From: Bin127 sp963555965 | GTDB lineage: Bacteria; Chloroflexota; Dehalococcoidia; Lucifugimonadales; Lucifugimonadaceae | NCBI GenBank assembly: GCA_963555965.3 | Contig: OY821634.1 | Span: 1,240,001-1,304,000 of the forward strand | Length of the DNA: 64,000 nucleotides | Reading direction: 5' to 3' | In this document: positions 9,243 through 18,547 of the stretch, piece by piece | Position numbering within the stretch: position 1 is the stretch's first letter | Layout: each line of letters begins with the position of its first letter | The notes under the pieces: model-generated | Database searches by the model: none | Seen by the model: only the letters and a program-made list of their open reading frames with translations | What the model was told of the DNA's origin: nothing | Made by a program: the position numbers and the translations under genes

Positions 9243-9755
9243 ATGCAGACTCACTTCTCTGAATACATTCCACTTGCCGGGTTCCTACTTTTTGCGGCGT
9301 TTCTCGCCTATTTGATTTGGCGTGGGAACTACAAAGTCGGCGCTTACATCGTGCAAGTTGCAGCCGCACTATTCCTATCCTCCGTCGCCGGCTTCACGCT
9401 CTACATCTTCAGCTCAGTGATGGTAACCACTTGGATATTGACGGGCAGTAGTGGATTCTTGATGCTCAACGCAGTAGTGATGCAGGCGATAGGTGCAACC
9501 ATAGGCTTTGCCATCGTGAAGCGATACGGAACATCGCAAAACCAAGTCAGCCTGAAAGAGACCGGGTTCTCCCTAGTTCTCGGAATCATCGGCGCATACA
9601 TAGGCTTCAACCTGTTCAAAGATGCCACTTTCGCCGCCGACTTCGTCACCAATGCCAACAGCGTCGCCGGTGCTTATTTCGGTGCGGTTTTGATGGGAAA
9701 CTCCCTGTTGATCGGCGGCGGTCTGGTGAATGTGTTGCGGAATCAAGAGCCCTGA
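9243..9755 (+). CDS. Small integral membrane protein
   Basis: 170-aa protein with four or five hydrophobic segments (about residues 10-25, 33-60, 66-90, 105-122, 140-165) joined by short loops. I do not recognise a family. It starts at ATG 9243, 30 bp after the preceding small gene, and so probably belongs to the same transcript as the Eis-like pair. A GNLI-type small-residue pattern (GIIGAYIGFNLF, GAYFGAVLMGNSLLIGGG) suggests helix packing, such as in small transport or holin-like proteins, but no function can be assigned. Confidence 0.65.
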   Translation: MQTHFSEYIPLAGFLLFAAFLAYLIWRGNYKVGAYIVQVAAALFLSSVAGFTLYIFSSVMVTTWILTGSSGFLMLNAVVMQAIGATIGFAIVKRYGTSQNQVSLKETGFSLVLGIIGAYIGFNLFKDATFAADFVTNANSVAGAYFGAVLMGNSLLIGGGLVNVLRNQEP

Positions 9756-9839
9756 CCTTCATCCCTAGCATTTCCCGAACAGGTAGAGTATTGGACGAAA
9801 CCAATCTAGCCACCGCTGACATCTACACCGAGGCAAGCC

Positions 9840-10997
9840 ATGCGAATCACCGACATAGAAGTCATCACTTTCAAAAGCGAAACCAACAATATATCCACCA
9901 AGTGGGGATACGGCGAGTGGCTAGACGACCCTCAGCCGGCGACGCACAGCATCACCAAGATATCCACCGACGAAGGAGTCTGTGGCTACAACACTGGTGG
10001 TATGGGCGGATACTTCCACGGCGCGTTTCCCGCCGAAGTAGAAGCGATGGTGAAGAACTTGCTTGTAGGCGAAGACCCACTAAGCCGTGAACACCTTTGG
10101 AATCTGATGCGAGACAATGCCAGATTCCACGAATCGTTGATCGGTACTTTGGACACCGCACTCTGGGACTTGGCAGGCAGATACGCCGGCATGTCGGTGT
10201 CGCAGCTGATGGGCAAAGCACGTGAGAAGGTGCGCGCCTATGCCAGCACATTCCCCAACATGGGCACACCCGAGGACTACGCGAAATTCGCGCTCGAATG
10301 CAAAGCGCAGGGGTACACCGCGTTCAAAGTTCACGCTTACATCTATTGGAACCCGATAACGAACGAGCCTGCCCCACGCCGTCCCGCATTCCCGAAGCAA
10401 GACATCGAAGTATGCGAAGCGGTGCGCGAAGCCGTCGGTGATGAAATGACCCTGATGCTCGATCCTTGGGGCATCTACTCCCTAGACGAATCGATCTACG
10501 TTGGACGTGAAATCGAGCGCCTCGGCTACTACTTCCTCGAGCATCCGATGCATGAGTTCCGCGTCGAACCCTATCGACGGCTCTGCAACGCTCTCGATAT
10601 TGCTGTGTGTGCGCCGGAACATGCGACGTGGATGCACTACTCGCGCGCCGAGTGGGTTTTGCAAGGCGCTTCAGACATCGGCAGAATAGACGTGAACTTC
10701 GGCGGCATAACGGCGTGCAAGAAGGCGGTGGATGTATATGAGGCTTTTGGTATTCCCTGTGAGATGCATGGCGGATGGTTCGGCAATGCCGCGATTTTGG
10801 GGGCTACAACCGAGGAGACGTGTCTCTTCTATGAGCGAGGTTTGCTACGGCCTGAATTCGATTACGAGGCTACGCCCCCCTATCTGAACGCGCCGTGCGA
10901 CCCTATGGACGACGAAGGGAATGTGCTTCTGCCGCAGGGAGCCGGTCTAGGCATGGACTTCAACTGGGACTATATAGACGACAACCGCGTCGCCTGA
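9840..10997 (+). CDS. Mandelate racemase/muconate-lactonizing (enolase superfamily) enzyme
   Basis: 385-aa enolase-superfamily member, probably a sugar-acid dehydratase or racemase. An N-terminal capping domain (1-125) is followed by a TIM barrel with FKVHAY (the KxH acid/base motif, about 162-167), metal ligands in MLDPWG (about 204-209), LEHPM and APEHAT, and a late HGGWFGN where the histidine fits the opposite-face base. Ligand spacing is that of the mandelate-racemase subgroup; the substrate cannot be read from sequence. The ATG is at 9840. Expanded families of these enzymes are reported in SAR202 genomes, which agrees with the taxonomic guess. Confidence 0.9.
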   Translation: MRITDIEVITFKSETNNISTKWGYGEWLDDPQPATHSITKISTDEGVCGYNTGGMGGYFHGAFPAEVEAMVKNLLVGEDPLSREHLWNLMRDNARFHESLIGTLDTALWDLAGRYAGMSVSQLMGKAREKVRAYASTFPNMGTPEDYAKFALECKAQGYTAFKVHAYIYWNPITNEPAPRRPAFPKQDIEVCEAVREAVGDEMTLMLDPWGIYSLDESIYVGREIERLGYYFLEHPMHEFRVEPYRRLCNALDIAVCAPEHATWMHYSRAEWVLQGASDIGRIDVNFGGITACKKAVDVYEAFGIPCEMHGGWFGNAAILGATTEETCLFYERGLLRPEFDYEATPPYLNAPCDPMDDEGNVLLPQGAGLGMDFNWDYIDDNRVA

Positions 10998-11015
10998 TTT
11001 TCAGGCAACGCGGTT
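10983..11015. terminator. Hairpin overlapping a stop codon, between convergent genes
   Basis: Inverted repeat AACCGCGT-c-GCCTGA / TCAGGC-a-ACGCGGTT with a TTT loop: 14 paired bases and one mismatch. The left arm contains the last codons and the TGA stop (10995-10997) of the enolase-superfamily gene. No T-run follows on either strand, so it is terminator-like rather than a classical intrinsic terminator. It separates this gene from the convergent second ftsZ. Confidence 0.6.
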
Positions 11016-11074
11016 GCGAAATTCGGCCTATCCAGCAATAGCCAGGACGCAGATGACACTTCTTTGGTCTAAGT

Positions 11075-12193
11075 TTAGCGTCGTCCTCGCTTTTGCAGTT
11101 GTAGCATGTGGTTGCGTAGGAAGGGCGGAATTTTCATATCTTCCGGATTCTCAATCGCTTTTTCGATCATCTCGGTGTCCATCTGGCGTTGCTCCTCGTC
11201 GGACGGGAAGCCAGTTGCAATGACGATGACGCGTATGTTGTGCCCCATGTTAGCTTGGCGAGCGGTCCCTAAGATGATGTTTGACTGAGCCGTCATCTTA
11301 CTCTGCACGATGCTAGAGATCTCTTGGACGCTGTACATTCTCATGCCGGGTCCGCCTGTGATGTTGACGAGTGCACGTTGTGCGCCTGTGATGTCAACGT
11401 CTAGCAACGGGCTCTCCAACGCTTCGTTTACTGCTTGCAGTGCGCCTCCTGGTTCAACGTCTGACGCCTGTCCAACGCCCATCCATGCTGGCCCGGCGTT
11501 GGTCATGACAGCCCTTACATCTGCGAAGTCCAAGTTGACCTCTCCGGGCTCGATAATTACTCGTGCGATGCCTTCTACGCCATCTTTGAGAACCTTGTCT
11601 GCCATGCGCCATGCTTCCTGAGTAGTGGTGTCAGGAGCGGCTGCGTCTAGCAATCGGTCGTTGGGAATGCGTATCAGTGTATCGACGTATGTCTGAAGTT
11701 CTGCGACACCCTCTTCGGCTTTTGCCATGCGGTGAGTTCCTTCAAAGCTGAAGGGCATGGTGCATACTCCGATTGTGAGTGCTCCCTGCTGCTTTGCGAT
11801 CTGCGCAACGACTGGTGCTCCGCCAGTTCCGGTGCCTCCACCCATTCCAGCAGTGACGAAAACGAGGTCAGCACCTTCGAGTGCCTCCGCGATCTCTTCG
11901 CTGTTCTCCTCGTGACAGATGCGCCCCTGTGCAGGATCCCCACCGACCCCCATGCCTCGCGCAGTGCTGTCTCCGACACGAAGTCCGGTCGGTACAGTCG
12001 CCAACTCCAACGCCTGAGCGTCGGTGTTCATGACGATGTAATCGACCGTATCGATGGGATCGCTGTACATGCGGTTTACGGCGTTTGATCCACCGCCGCC
12101 GACTCCAACGACCTTTATGTTTACCTTGCCGATGCCGAGTGGTTGTTTGCCTTGCGGCTTGTACTCGAATTCGTCGTGTATCTCACGCAACAT
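11075..12193 (-). CDS. ftsZ: FtsZ paralogue 2, tubulin-like cell-division GTPase
   Basis: Second full-length FtsZ, about 372 aa, with KVVGVGGGGSNAVNRM at the N-terminus, GGGTGTGGAPVVAQIAK and an intact NLDFADVRAVM T7 loop. The ATG at 12193 is chosen because AAGGA lies seven bases upstream; a longer frame to 12256 lacks such a site. The C-terminal tail is short and ends in IPPFLRNHMLQLQKRGRR, a hydrophobic-plus-basic peptide of the kind that binds FtsA. It stands alone, about 8 kb from the rsmH-ftsA-ftsZ run, and is only moderately similar to the first copy, so the two are old paralogues and may have separate roles. Confidence 0.95.
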   Translation of the reverse strand: MLREIHDEFEYKPQGKQPLGIGKVNIKVVGVGGGGSNAVNRMYSDPIDTVDYIVMNTDAQALELATVPTGLRVGDSTARGMGVGGDPAQGRICHEENSEEIAEALEGADLVFVTAGMGGGTGTGGAPVVAQIAKQQGALTIGVCTMPFSFEGTHRMAKAEEGVAELQTYVDTLIRIPNDRLLDAAAPDTTTQEAWRMADKVLKDGVEGIARVIIEPGEVNLDFADVRAVMTNAGPAWMGVGQASDVEPGGALQAVNEALESPLLDVDITGAQRALVNITGGPGMRMYSVQEISSIVQSKMTAQSNIILGTARQANMGHNIRVIVIATGFPSDEEQRQMDTEMIEKAIENPEDMKIPPFLRNHMLQLQKRGRR

Positions 12194-12578
12194 ATTTTCG
12201 TCCTTCACGATCTCAAAGAAACCATGGTTGTGCTGGCATCTGACACGCGCCATCATACGGCGTTGGAGAGGTTCACCCCTCTCGATTCAACGTCGCAACC
12301 CGCGTCGCGTCCCAGAGTGATTACAACGCTATGCAATTCAAACGGCGCGATGCAATACCACAGCGCGCAGTTACTCACTTCTGATGATTCACTTGAATCA
12401 CTCTCGCCGAAACCTTAAGGCAATCTCGGCACTGTCGCTGGAAACAATTCTATCGACTCGTCTCACATCACCCTCACGCCGAATCCGAATCCGACTTACA
12501 CTTGGGAAACTGTAGAGTGGGGTGAACCTACAGCGAATACCTCGATTGAACCCACTCCGTAGAAAGGGAAGTTGAAAC
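12194..12578. other. Divergent intergenic region between ftsZ2 and a ThDP enzyme gene
   Basis: 385 bp between divergent genes, so it should contain both promoters. The only clear signals are the AAGGA ribosome site of ftsZ2 at about 12201-12205 and AAAGGGAAG at about 12563-12571 before the ThDP enzyme gene. No convincing -35/-10 pair or operator palindrome was found by eye. Confidence 0.5.
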
Positions 12579-14222
12579 ATGAACGGCTACGAAGCTGTTG
12601 CGAAGATTTTGAAGAAGGAGGGGTACGAGTGGCTTGCTTGCTTCCCTTCCAATCCGATCATCGAAGCGGTTGCAAGAGAAGGCATTCGCCCCATCGTATT
12701 TCGGCAGGAGCGGGGTGGCATCATGGCTGCAGACGGCTATTCCCGGCTCATGGCATCAAAGGGAAAATTCGGCGTATTCGCGTGCCAAGGCGGTCCTGGA
12801 GTAGAAAACGCGTTTGGAGGTTTTGCTCAAGCATGGGCCGATAGTGTCCCCGTACTGTTTCTGCCTGACGGGCCTGGAAACTACAAGACTGCTGTGGCAC
12901 CTAACTTCAGCGGTCCGCGCAACTTCCAACACATCACCAAGTTTGCCGCATCGGTAACATCCGCAGACGCCATCCCCGCGCTGATGCGACGGGCTACGGA
13001 AGCCATGAAAAATGGACGTCCAGGTCCGGTAATGCTTGAAATGCAGCGGGACGCTATGGGCGATGATGTCGAAGGCGTCGAAAACTACGTTCCGACTTCA
13101 AGCCACAAGTTCGCGCCCTCCGCCAGTGACATCAAAGACGTTGCAGACAATCTGCTGAACGCTCGGATGCCTGTGATATGGGCGGGTCAAGGCGTTCTGC
13201 ACGCAGGTGCTACGGCAGAAATTCTCGAATTGGCTGAACTGACTCAGATACCCGTTATGACCACAATGCCTGGCAAGAGCGCCATTGACGAACGTCACCC
13301 GCTTGCATTGGGCGCGGCTAACCGTACCGCACCGAAACCTGTCTGGACGTGGCTAAAAGAATCTGATGTTCTATTCGCGATCGGTGCAAGCCTGACTGTC
13401 ACCAACTACGGCATCGACCTTCCGCCCGGGAAGTTCCTGATCCACTGCACCAACAATCCTGGCGACATCTCGAAGGAATACAGCACCGACATCGGTTTGG
13501 TAGGCGACGCGGGCGAAACGTTGCGTCTATTGATCGACGAGATCAAGAGCAGGATTGGAGAGGATGGTCGACGGTCTGACACTTCGGTTCAAGAAGCGAT
13601 CGCTCAGGTCCGGGCCGAGTGGGAAGGCGATTGGCATGGTCTGCTCAACTCTGACATGGTCCCGATCAACCCATACCGACTGCTAAAGGAGATCGGCGAC
13701 GCAGTTGACCATGAGAACACGGTGATGACGCACGACGCTGGACACCCCCGGGATCAGATGATGCCGTTCTACATCGCTACCAAGCCACACACCTACATCG
13801 GTTGGGGCAAGAGCACTCACCTCGGATATGGGATTGGCTTGATGATCGGTGCCAAGATCGCAATGCCAGAGCGCTTCTGCGTCAACTTCATGGGGGATGC
13901 CGCGTTCGGCATGTCCGGCCTAGACATCGAGACATCCGTCCGCTCTGGAAACCCGATAACCACCATCGTCCTCAATAACGGCACGATGGGCGGTTACAAC
14001 AAGTCGTTGCCAGTAGCGATGGAGAAGTACAACGCCGGCAACATGACTGGCGATTACGCCATGATCGCCGAAGGTATGGGTGCGCGCGGCATCACGGTGA
14101 CCGAACCGACAGAGATCGGCAATGCCGTCCGAGAAGCACACCGCGAAAACTTCGAGAACGGTCGATCAGCCCTCATCGACGTTCACACCCAGCAAGAACT
14201 GAACTTCAGCATCTACGACTAG
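12579..14222 (+). CDS. Thiamine-diphosphate enzyme (acetolactate synthase/decarboxylase-like)
   Basis: 547-aa ThDP-dependent enzyme. The N-terminal Pyr domain has the cofactor-activating glutamate in FRQERGGIMAADGYSR (about residues 46-61), a central domain spans about 190-340, and the PP domain has the Mg-ThDP motif MGDAAFGMSGLDIE (about 436-449) ending in LNNGTMGGY. Acetolactate synthase, benzoylformate decarboxylase and oxalyl-CoA decarboxylase relatives share this layout, and the reaction cannot be told apart here. The RFCVNF region lacks the usual large-subunit signature of biosynthetic AHAS and no ilvN is adjacent, so a catabolic role is more likely. The ATG at 12579 has AAAGGGAAG eight bases upstream. 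Confidence 0.85.
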   Translation: MNGYEAVAKILKKEGYEWLACFPSNPIIEAVAREGIRPIVFRQERGGIMAADGYSRLMASKGKFGVFACQGGPGVENAFGGFAQAWADSVPVLFLPDGPGNYKTAVAPNFSGPRNFQHITKFAASVTSADAIPALMRRATEAMKNGRPGPVMLEMQRDAMGDDVEGVENYVPTSSHKFAPSASDIKDVADNLLNARMPVIWAGQGVLHAGATAEILELAELTQIPVMTTMPGKSAIDERHPLALGAANRTAPKPVWTWLKESDVLFAIGASLTVTNYGIDLPPGKFLIHCTNNPGDISKEYSTDIGLVGDAGETLRLLIDEIKSRIGEDGRRSDTSVQEAIAQVRAEWEGDWHGLLNSDMVPINPYRLLKEIGDAVDHENTVMTHDAGHPRDQMMPFYIATKPHTYIGWGKSTHLGYGIGLMIGAKIAMPERFCVNFMGDAAFGMSGLDIETSVRSGNPITTIVLNNGTMGGYNKSLPVAMEKYNAGNMTGDYAMIAEGMGARGITVTEPTEIGNAVREAHRENFENGRSALIDVHTQQELNFSIYD

Positions 14223-14395
14223 TGGATGTTGGCAGGAAATTCAGTTTGTTGGTCAACGCGTCAAGCGAGGTGAACAAGCTTGCGCGGAGACATCCCCTGC
14301 TTGGTGGAACGCCGAAGATTGGACATTGACACAACCTGCGTTGGCTCTTGTGATTCCAGCGCTTGCCACGTCTTCAACCCCGCTCCTTGGACAAC

Positions 14396-14842
14396 ATGAA
14401 AGCGGGAACTGTGAAGGTGAAAATCTCGCGTTGGGTCAAGAATTTACCGCCGCCGATTAGGAAGATCCTGGATCGCGGACGATACGAACACGATGAGCGC
14501 AAAATAAGAGCCAACTTTGCCACGCGTGCATTGAAGACGAAGCGACCAAGCGACCGAAAACCAGGCCATTATCCCGGAATATACCTAATACGAGAAAGGG
14601 GCGGCACTGAACCTGTATACATCGGCGAAACCAGTGATCTCGCCACGCGAAAAGGTACACATTTCGGCATCAACGGCAATTATTCTGCCAAAACTCACGT
14701 CTTTCTTTGGCAACGCGCAGATGGACGAAGCACGAGCAACTCGCGCAAGGAATTCGAACGCGAGCTCATCAAGATTTACAAACCGCGCGATAACAAGAAC
14801 AGTGGCGGTGGTGGCAGGCATGCCATGCGCAAACGACGTTGA
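14396..14842 (+). CDS. GIY-YIG nuclease-domain protein
   Basis: 148-aa protein whose C-terminal half is a GIY-YIG domain: YPGIYLIRERGGTEPVYIGE (about residues 59-78) with the GIY and YIG triads, an arginine in the following helix (SDLATRKGTHFG), a helix with a conserved glutamate (RKEFERELIKIYKPRDN) and a terminal asparagine. It could be a small standalone endonuclease or a repair accessory factor. The first about 50 residues are basic and may bind nucleic acid. The ATG at 14396 is preferred over a TTG at 14363. It is convergent with the betaine transporter operon. Confidence 0.75.
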   Translation: MKAGTVKVKISRWVKNLPPPIRKILDRGRYEHDERKIRANFATRALKTKRPSDRKPGHYPGIYLIRERGGTEPVYIGETSDLATRKGTHFGINGNYSAKTHVFLWQRADGRSTSNSRKEFERELIKIYKPRDNKNSGGGGRHAMRKRR

Positions 14843-14861
14843 CCACGGGCTATTGCCGAAA

Positions 14862-14899
14862 AAACGGCCCCGTCTTCCTTTGGGAGGACAGGGCCGTTT
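14862..14899 (-). terminator. Intrinsic terminator of the glycine-betaine transporter operon
   Basis: Strong hairpin AAACGGCCC...GGGCCGTTT with an inner GTCTTCC/GGAGGAC arm. On the minus strand the stem is followed by TTTTTTCGG (14867-14857), a classical U-tract, 38 bp after the stop codon of the binding-protein gene. It may also stop plus-strand transcription from the GIY-YIG gene, although the U-run is absent on that side. Confidence 0.85.
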
Positions 14900-14936
14900 G
14901 CTATCAGCTTGGCGACGCTACGCGTCAGAGAAGACA

Positions 14937-15935
14937 CTAACCCGCATCTGCTAGTGCCTCGTCTACGCGTTCAGCTACGTCATCATCGACGAATGCAGTC
15001 CAGACATCGCGGTAATTGTTTAGGTACCAGACAGCGGCAGCGTCAGGGGTTTCGTTGTTTTCCGTCATCCAAAATTCGGCAGCGATCTGCGCGTCGGCTT
15101 TGAAGTCCCACTTCGTCAAGAACTCCACGATCTCAGGCGCGCGTTCTTCAAGCGACTTTGAGACTAGGATACGAATTTCAACGATCGGGTACGCGCACCG
15201 CTTGTTGTCATCCCAACATGCTTCGGACCATGCAGGCTCTTCCAAACGATAGAGATCAAGTTCGTTCGCTGGCTTCGTCGGGCCCCACAGATATCCGAGC
15301 CATGGCTCTCCTCTGGCGTATGTGCCTTCAAGGTCTGCGAAGAGTCCAGCACCGCTTCCGGGATTGATGAGCTCGACGTGATCTGTGAGTTCGTAAGACT
15401 CGATCTTCGCTGCGTTGACGGTTTCACAACCCCAGCCTGGGATACAGGTCACGAAGCGTGCTTTGCCGTTGGAGTCCGGCGTCACGAACACATCTTTGTA
15501 TTCGGGGATGTCTTCTACGCCTACCAGTCCTGGGTTCTGGTCCTTGACGTACTGGGGAATGACGAACGCCTGCCAGTTGTCTTCGAGGCTGCTGCCAACA
15601 TCTGATACGTGTCCGGCAGCGATTGCCTTGTCATACGCGACCTGCGCGTTCTGCTTCCAGACCTCCATCGAGATGTGCACGCCATCGCTCTCAAACGCTG
15701 GGAATTGGCCTGCTGTGTCAGTGACAATGTTCTCGACTGGGTATTCGTACCCATTCTCTATGATGTATCCGGCGATGCGTGTCTGGATCTCAGCAGAATC
15801 CCAGTTGAGATCCGCGAAGATAACCGGCTCTTTTTCCTCTGCCGTGCAAGCAATGCCCATGGCTACAAGAGCAACCGAGGCCAAGAGGAGCGGCAGTCCC
15901 TTTGCGATGCAGTTACGCAAGATTTTTGCTTTCAT
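14937..15935 (-). CDS. Glycine-betaine/proline-type ABC substrate-binding lipoprotein
   Basis: Extracytoplasmic binding protein of an OpuA/ProU-type importer. A basic n-region and hydrophobic stretch are followed by the lipobox AMGIAC, so the mature protein is lipid-anchored at about Cys29. The OpuAC fold is seen in the two lobes from about residue 40 to 325, with several tryptophans (LNWDS, MEVWK, GYLWGP) that could form the aromatic cage for a quaternary amine. The ATG at 15935 has GGAAGGAAG just upstream; a longer frame to 15992 is rejected. It is the last gene of the operon, 130 bp after the permease gene, and ends before a strong terminator. Confidence 0.88.
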   Translation of the reverse strand: MKAKILRNCIAKGLPLLLASVALVAMGIACTAEEKEPVIFADLNWDSAEIQTRIAGYIIENGYEYPVENIVTDTAGQFPAFESDGVHISMEVWKQNAQVAYDKAIAAGHVSDVGSSLEDNWQAFVIPQYVKDQNPGLVGVEDIPEYKDVFVTPDSNGKARFVTCIPGWGCETVNAAKIESYELTDHVELINPGSGAGLFADLEGTYARGEPWLGYLWGPTKPANELDLYRLEEPAWSEACWDDNKRCAYPIVEIRILVSKSLEERAPEIVEFLTKWDFKADAQIAAEFWMTENNETPDAAAVWYLNNYRDVWTAFVDDDVAERVDEALADAG

Positions 15936-16065
15936 TTTTGTAATTCTTCCTTCCCTCGTGGTTTCGGCTCCAAAACTTTCAGTCCAACACAACGACCCGT
16001 TTCACGTTTTACCTATGCACACACTATAACCCAAGTTGAGATTCTTAGGGAAAGTGCAACGTAAC

Positions 16066-17151
16066 TCAATCGCTCTCCACGCCCAAAGCGGACTGTTGCC
16101 GTTTGGCGTACGACTGTGTGATGCGGTCAATGATGATTGCCAGAAAGACGATTCCCATTCCTGCAAGCAAAGTGTTGCCCGGCTCGATCCTGCCAAGTCC
16201 CCTCAAAACATCTTCACCGAGTCCACCAGCACCTACTAGCGATGCGATTACGACCATTGCGAGTGCCATTAGGATAGTTTGGTTCACGCCTGCCATGATG
16301 GTGGGCATCGCCAGAGGAATCTTCACTTTGATCATCGATTGCCATTTCGTCGCCCCGAACGATTCAACGGCTTCCACAGTCTCTTCAGGCACTTGCCGGA
16401 TTCCCAAGTTGGTCAGCCTTACCGCTGGTGGAACTGCATAGATTAGCGTGGCGAGAACTGCCGGCACGTCACCTAGGCTGAAAAACGCGATAGCTGGCAC
16501 CAGATATACGAAGCTGGGCATCGTCTGCATACCGTCCAACAACGGACGCAATATAGCGTCCAGCAGATCGGATTGCGACGCCCAGATGCCTAACGGCACC
16601 GCGATCAAGACGCATAGCGTAACCGTCACGACCATCAACGCTGTGGTCTCCATTGTGGATTCCCACAACCCGAATAGTCCCATCAAGAGCATGGCGATGA
16701 CTGAAAAGATAGCCATTTTGTAGCCGACGATGTACCACGACAGGGCAGCCAATGCGATGATCGTGACGGGCCACGGCAACCACTTCAGGAAGGTTTCGAG
16801 AGGTTCGAGCGCGTTGATCACCACCCACCGTACCGATCGGAATATGAAACCGAGGTTTGTTTTCATCCAATCGAGTCGTTTGTCGATCTCTAGACCGATG
16901 TCTCTGCCGAAATCGAGCGGAAATTCAGTTCCTACCACCGCCAGATCTACTGACCGTCCGAAGATCTCGACATCGTACGAGCCGTCTTCACCCTGATCCG
17001 CGATTCCTTGCTGCACCAAAAGGACAACTATCGTCAATAGACCAAGGCCGACGAACCATAGCACTGCGACAGGAATACGTTGCAGTAGGTTGGGTGCTGG
17101 GGATGATTGCTCTTCACCAGCGGATTCGGTTTCTTGATCTTGAGTTGTCAT
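16066..17151 (-). CDS. Glycine-betaine/proline-type ABC permease
   Basis: Inner-membrane permease of about 361 aa with ProW/OpuAB features. A first hydrophobic segment (about 33-52) is followed by an extra-cytoplasmic linker of about 75 residues, then six or so membrane helices. The EAA loop that contacts the ATPase is visible as TVEAVESFGATKWQSMIKVKIPLAMP. The ATG at 17151 is preferred to a TTG four codons upstream. The gene follows the ATPase gene by 51 bp. The transported solute is inferred from family resemblance and is probably a compatible solute such as glycine betaine. Confidence 0.9.
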   Translation of the reverse strand: MTTQDQETESAGEEQSSPAPNLLQRIPVAVLWFVGLGLLTIVVLLVQQGIADQGEDGSYDVEIFGRSVDLAVVGTEFPLDFGRDIGLEIDKRLDWMKTNLGFIFRSVRWVVINALEPLETFLKWLPWPVTIIALAALSWYIVGYKMAIFSVIAMLLMGLFGLWESTMETTALMVVTVTLCVLIAVPLGIWASQSDLLDAILRPLLDGMQTMPSFVYLVPAIAFFSLGDVPAVLATLIYAVPPAVRLTNLGIRQVPEETVEAVESFGATKWQSMIKVKIPLAMPTIMAGVNQTILMALAMVVIASLVGAGGLGEDVLRGLGRIEPGNTLLAGMGIVFLAIIIDRITQSYAKRQQSALGVESD

Positions 17152-17202
17152 CTTACTCAGCAATCGTGCCAGTGTTTCATGGCATAAGGTTCAGGCAACG
17201 CC

Positions 17203-18435
17203 CTAAGTCTGCGCTGTATCGGACTCCATTGCTTGGGCAAGAGTTGCTAGCGAAACTTCTCCCACTAGCACGCCATTTTCGTTTAGCACTGGAATCGAGT
17301 GCCCTGCGCGTAATCCGATAGGCACGAGTTGATCTAGCACGGTGTGAGGAGCGACACCCTCTTCAACAAGAAGCGGTGTATCTGTGATAGCTGTATCGTC
17401 ATCAACTGTGGCCCGCCTTAAACGTTGCAACAACGCGGTGCCGACATAGCGGAAGTCGTCGTCAACCACCAACGCATAGTTCTCGTCGGAATCGGTTAGT
17501 TGCTCGATAACACTTGAAGCGGACGCAGTTGTCTGAACGATGTGTTCAGCCTCATGCATGATGACTTCGGCAGTGACCAAAGCGTGTTGCCGCACTTCTT
17601 TGGTGAACTCGCGCACAAAATCGTCGGCGGGGTTCAGCGCGACCTCGGTCGGAACATCCATCTGCACGATCTTGCCATCGCGCATTATCGCGATACGGTC
17701 GCCGATGCGAACCGCTTCATCAAGGTCGTGGGTGATGAATATGATCGTCTTCTTTACCTTCTCTTGGAGTACTGCCAACTCGTCTTGAAGTTCGCGCCGT
17801 ATCAGCGGGTCCAAGGCGCTGAACGGCTCATCCATCAGCAACACCGGCGAGTCTTGCGCTAACGCCCGGGCGAGTCCTACGCGCTGCTTCATTCCTCCGC
17901 TACACTCGCTGACCATGCTGCTTTCCCATCCTGCCAAACCCACGGTCTCTATCGCATCTAGCGCTCGCTCTTTACGATCCTGTGACGCCGTCCCACGCAA
18001 TTCAAGACCCAAAGCCACGTTGTCCAAGACGGTTCGATGCGGCAGCAACCCGTAGTGCTGGAAGACCATCGCGACGGAACTACGCCGCACATCTCGCAAC
18101 TCCTCTTCATCCATCGCCAAAACGTCGCGCGAATCGATCCATATCTCGCCCTCGGTGGGATCGATCAATCGGTTGATGCATCGAATCAACGTGGATTTCC
18201 CGCATCCAGAGAGTCCCATTACGACGAATATCTCGCCTTCATTAGCATCGAACGAAACGTCGGCAAGTGCCAGCACAGACTCGGTAGCCTCTTGAACTTC
18301 CTCCTTACCAGCGCCTTCGCGCGCCATCGCAATAGCAGAGTCGATATCCCCACCAAAGAGCTTGTACACGTTGCGAACCGAGACGGCTGCATTGAATTGC
18401 TCATCGATAGTTTCATTGTCTGCTGTTGCGGTCAA
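17203..18435 (-). CDS. Glycine-betaine/proline-type ABC ATPase with CBS domains
   Basis: ATP-binding subunit of an OpuA/ProU-type importer, 410 aa. The Walker A loop GLSGCGKSTLI, the signature CSGGMKQRVGLARAL and Walker B LLMDEPFSALD are intact. After about residue 280 there is a pair of CBS domains (ALVVDDDFRYVGTALLQ and SIPVLNENGVLVGEVS), which in OpuA sense ionic strength or c-di-AMP. An N-terminal extension of about 60 residues carries the typical NVYKLFG. The start codon is TTG at 18435. It is the first gene of a three-gene operon. Confidence 0.92.
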   Translation of the reverse strand: MTATADNETIDEQFNAAVSVRNVYKLFGGDIDSAIAMAREGAGKEEVQEATESVLALADVSFDANEGEIFVVMGLSGCGKSTLIRCINRLIDPTEGEIWIDSRDVLAMDEEELRDVRRSSVAMVFQHYGLLPHRTVLDNVALGLELRGTASQDRKERALDAIETVGLAGWESSMVSECSGGMKQRVGLARALAQDSPVLLMDEPFSALDPLIRRELQDELAVLQEKVKKTIIFITHDLDEAVRIGDRIAIMRDGKIVQMDVPTEVALNPADDFVREFTKEVRQHALVTAEVIMHEAEHIVQTTASASSVIEQLTDSDENYALVVDDDFRYVGTALLQRLRRATVDDDTAITDTPLLVEEGVAPHTVLDQLVPIGLRAGHSIPVLNENGVLVGEVSLATLAQAMESDTAQT

Positions 18436-18547
18436 ACCGGATTTGATCCTGATTCAGGAGCTGGCACGTTCAAAGTTTTCTTAACCATAGCAGAATCCAG
18501 ATTCGCGCAAGAAACAGTTCACACCGCCTCAAACGAGCCTTTAAGTT

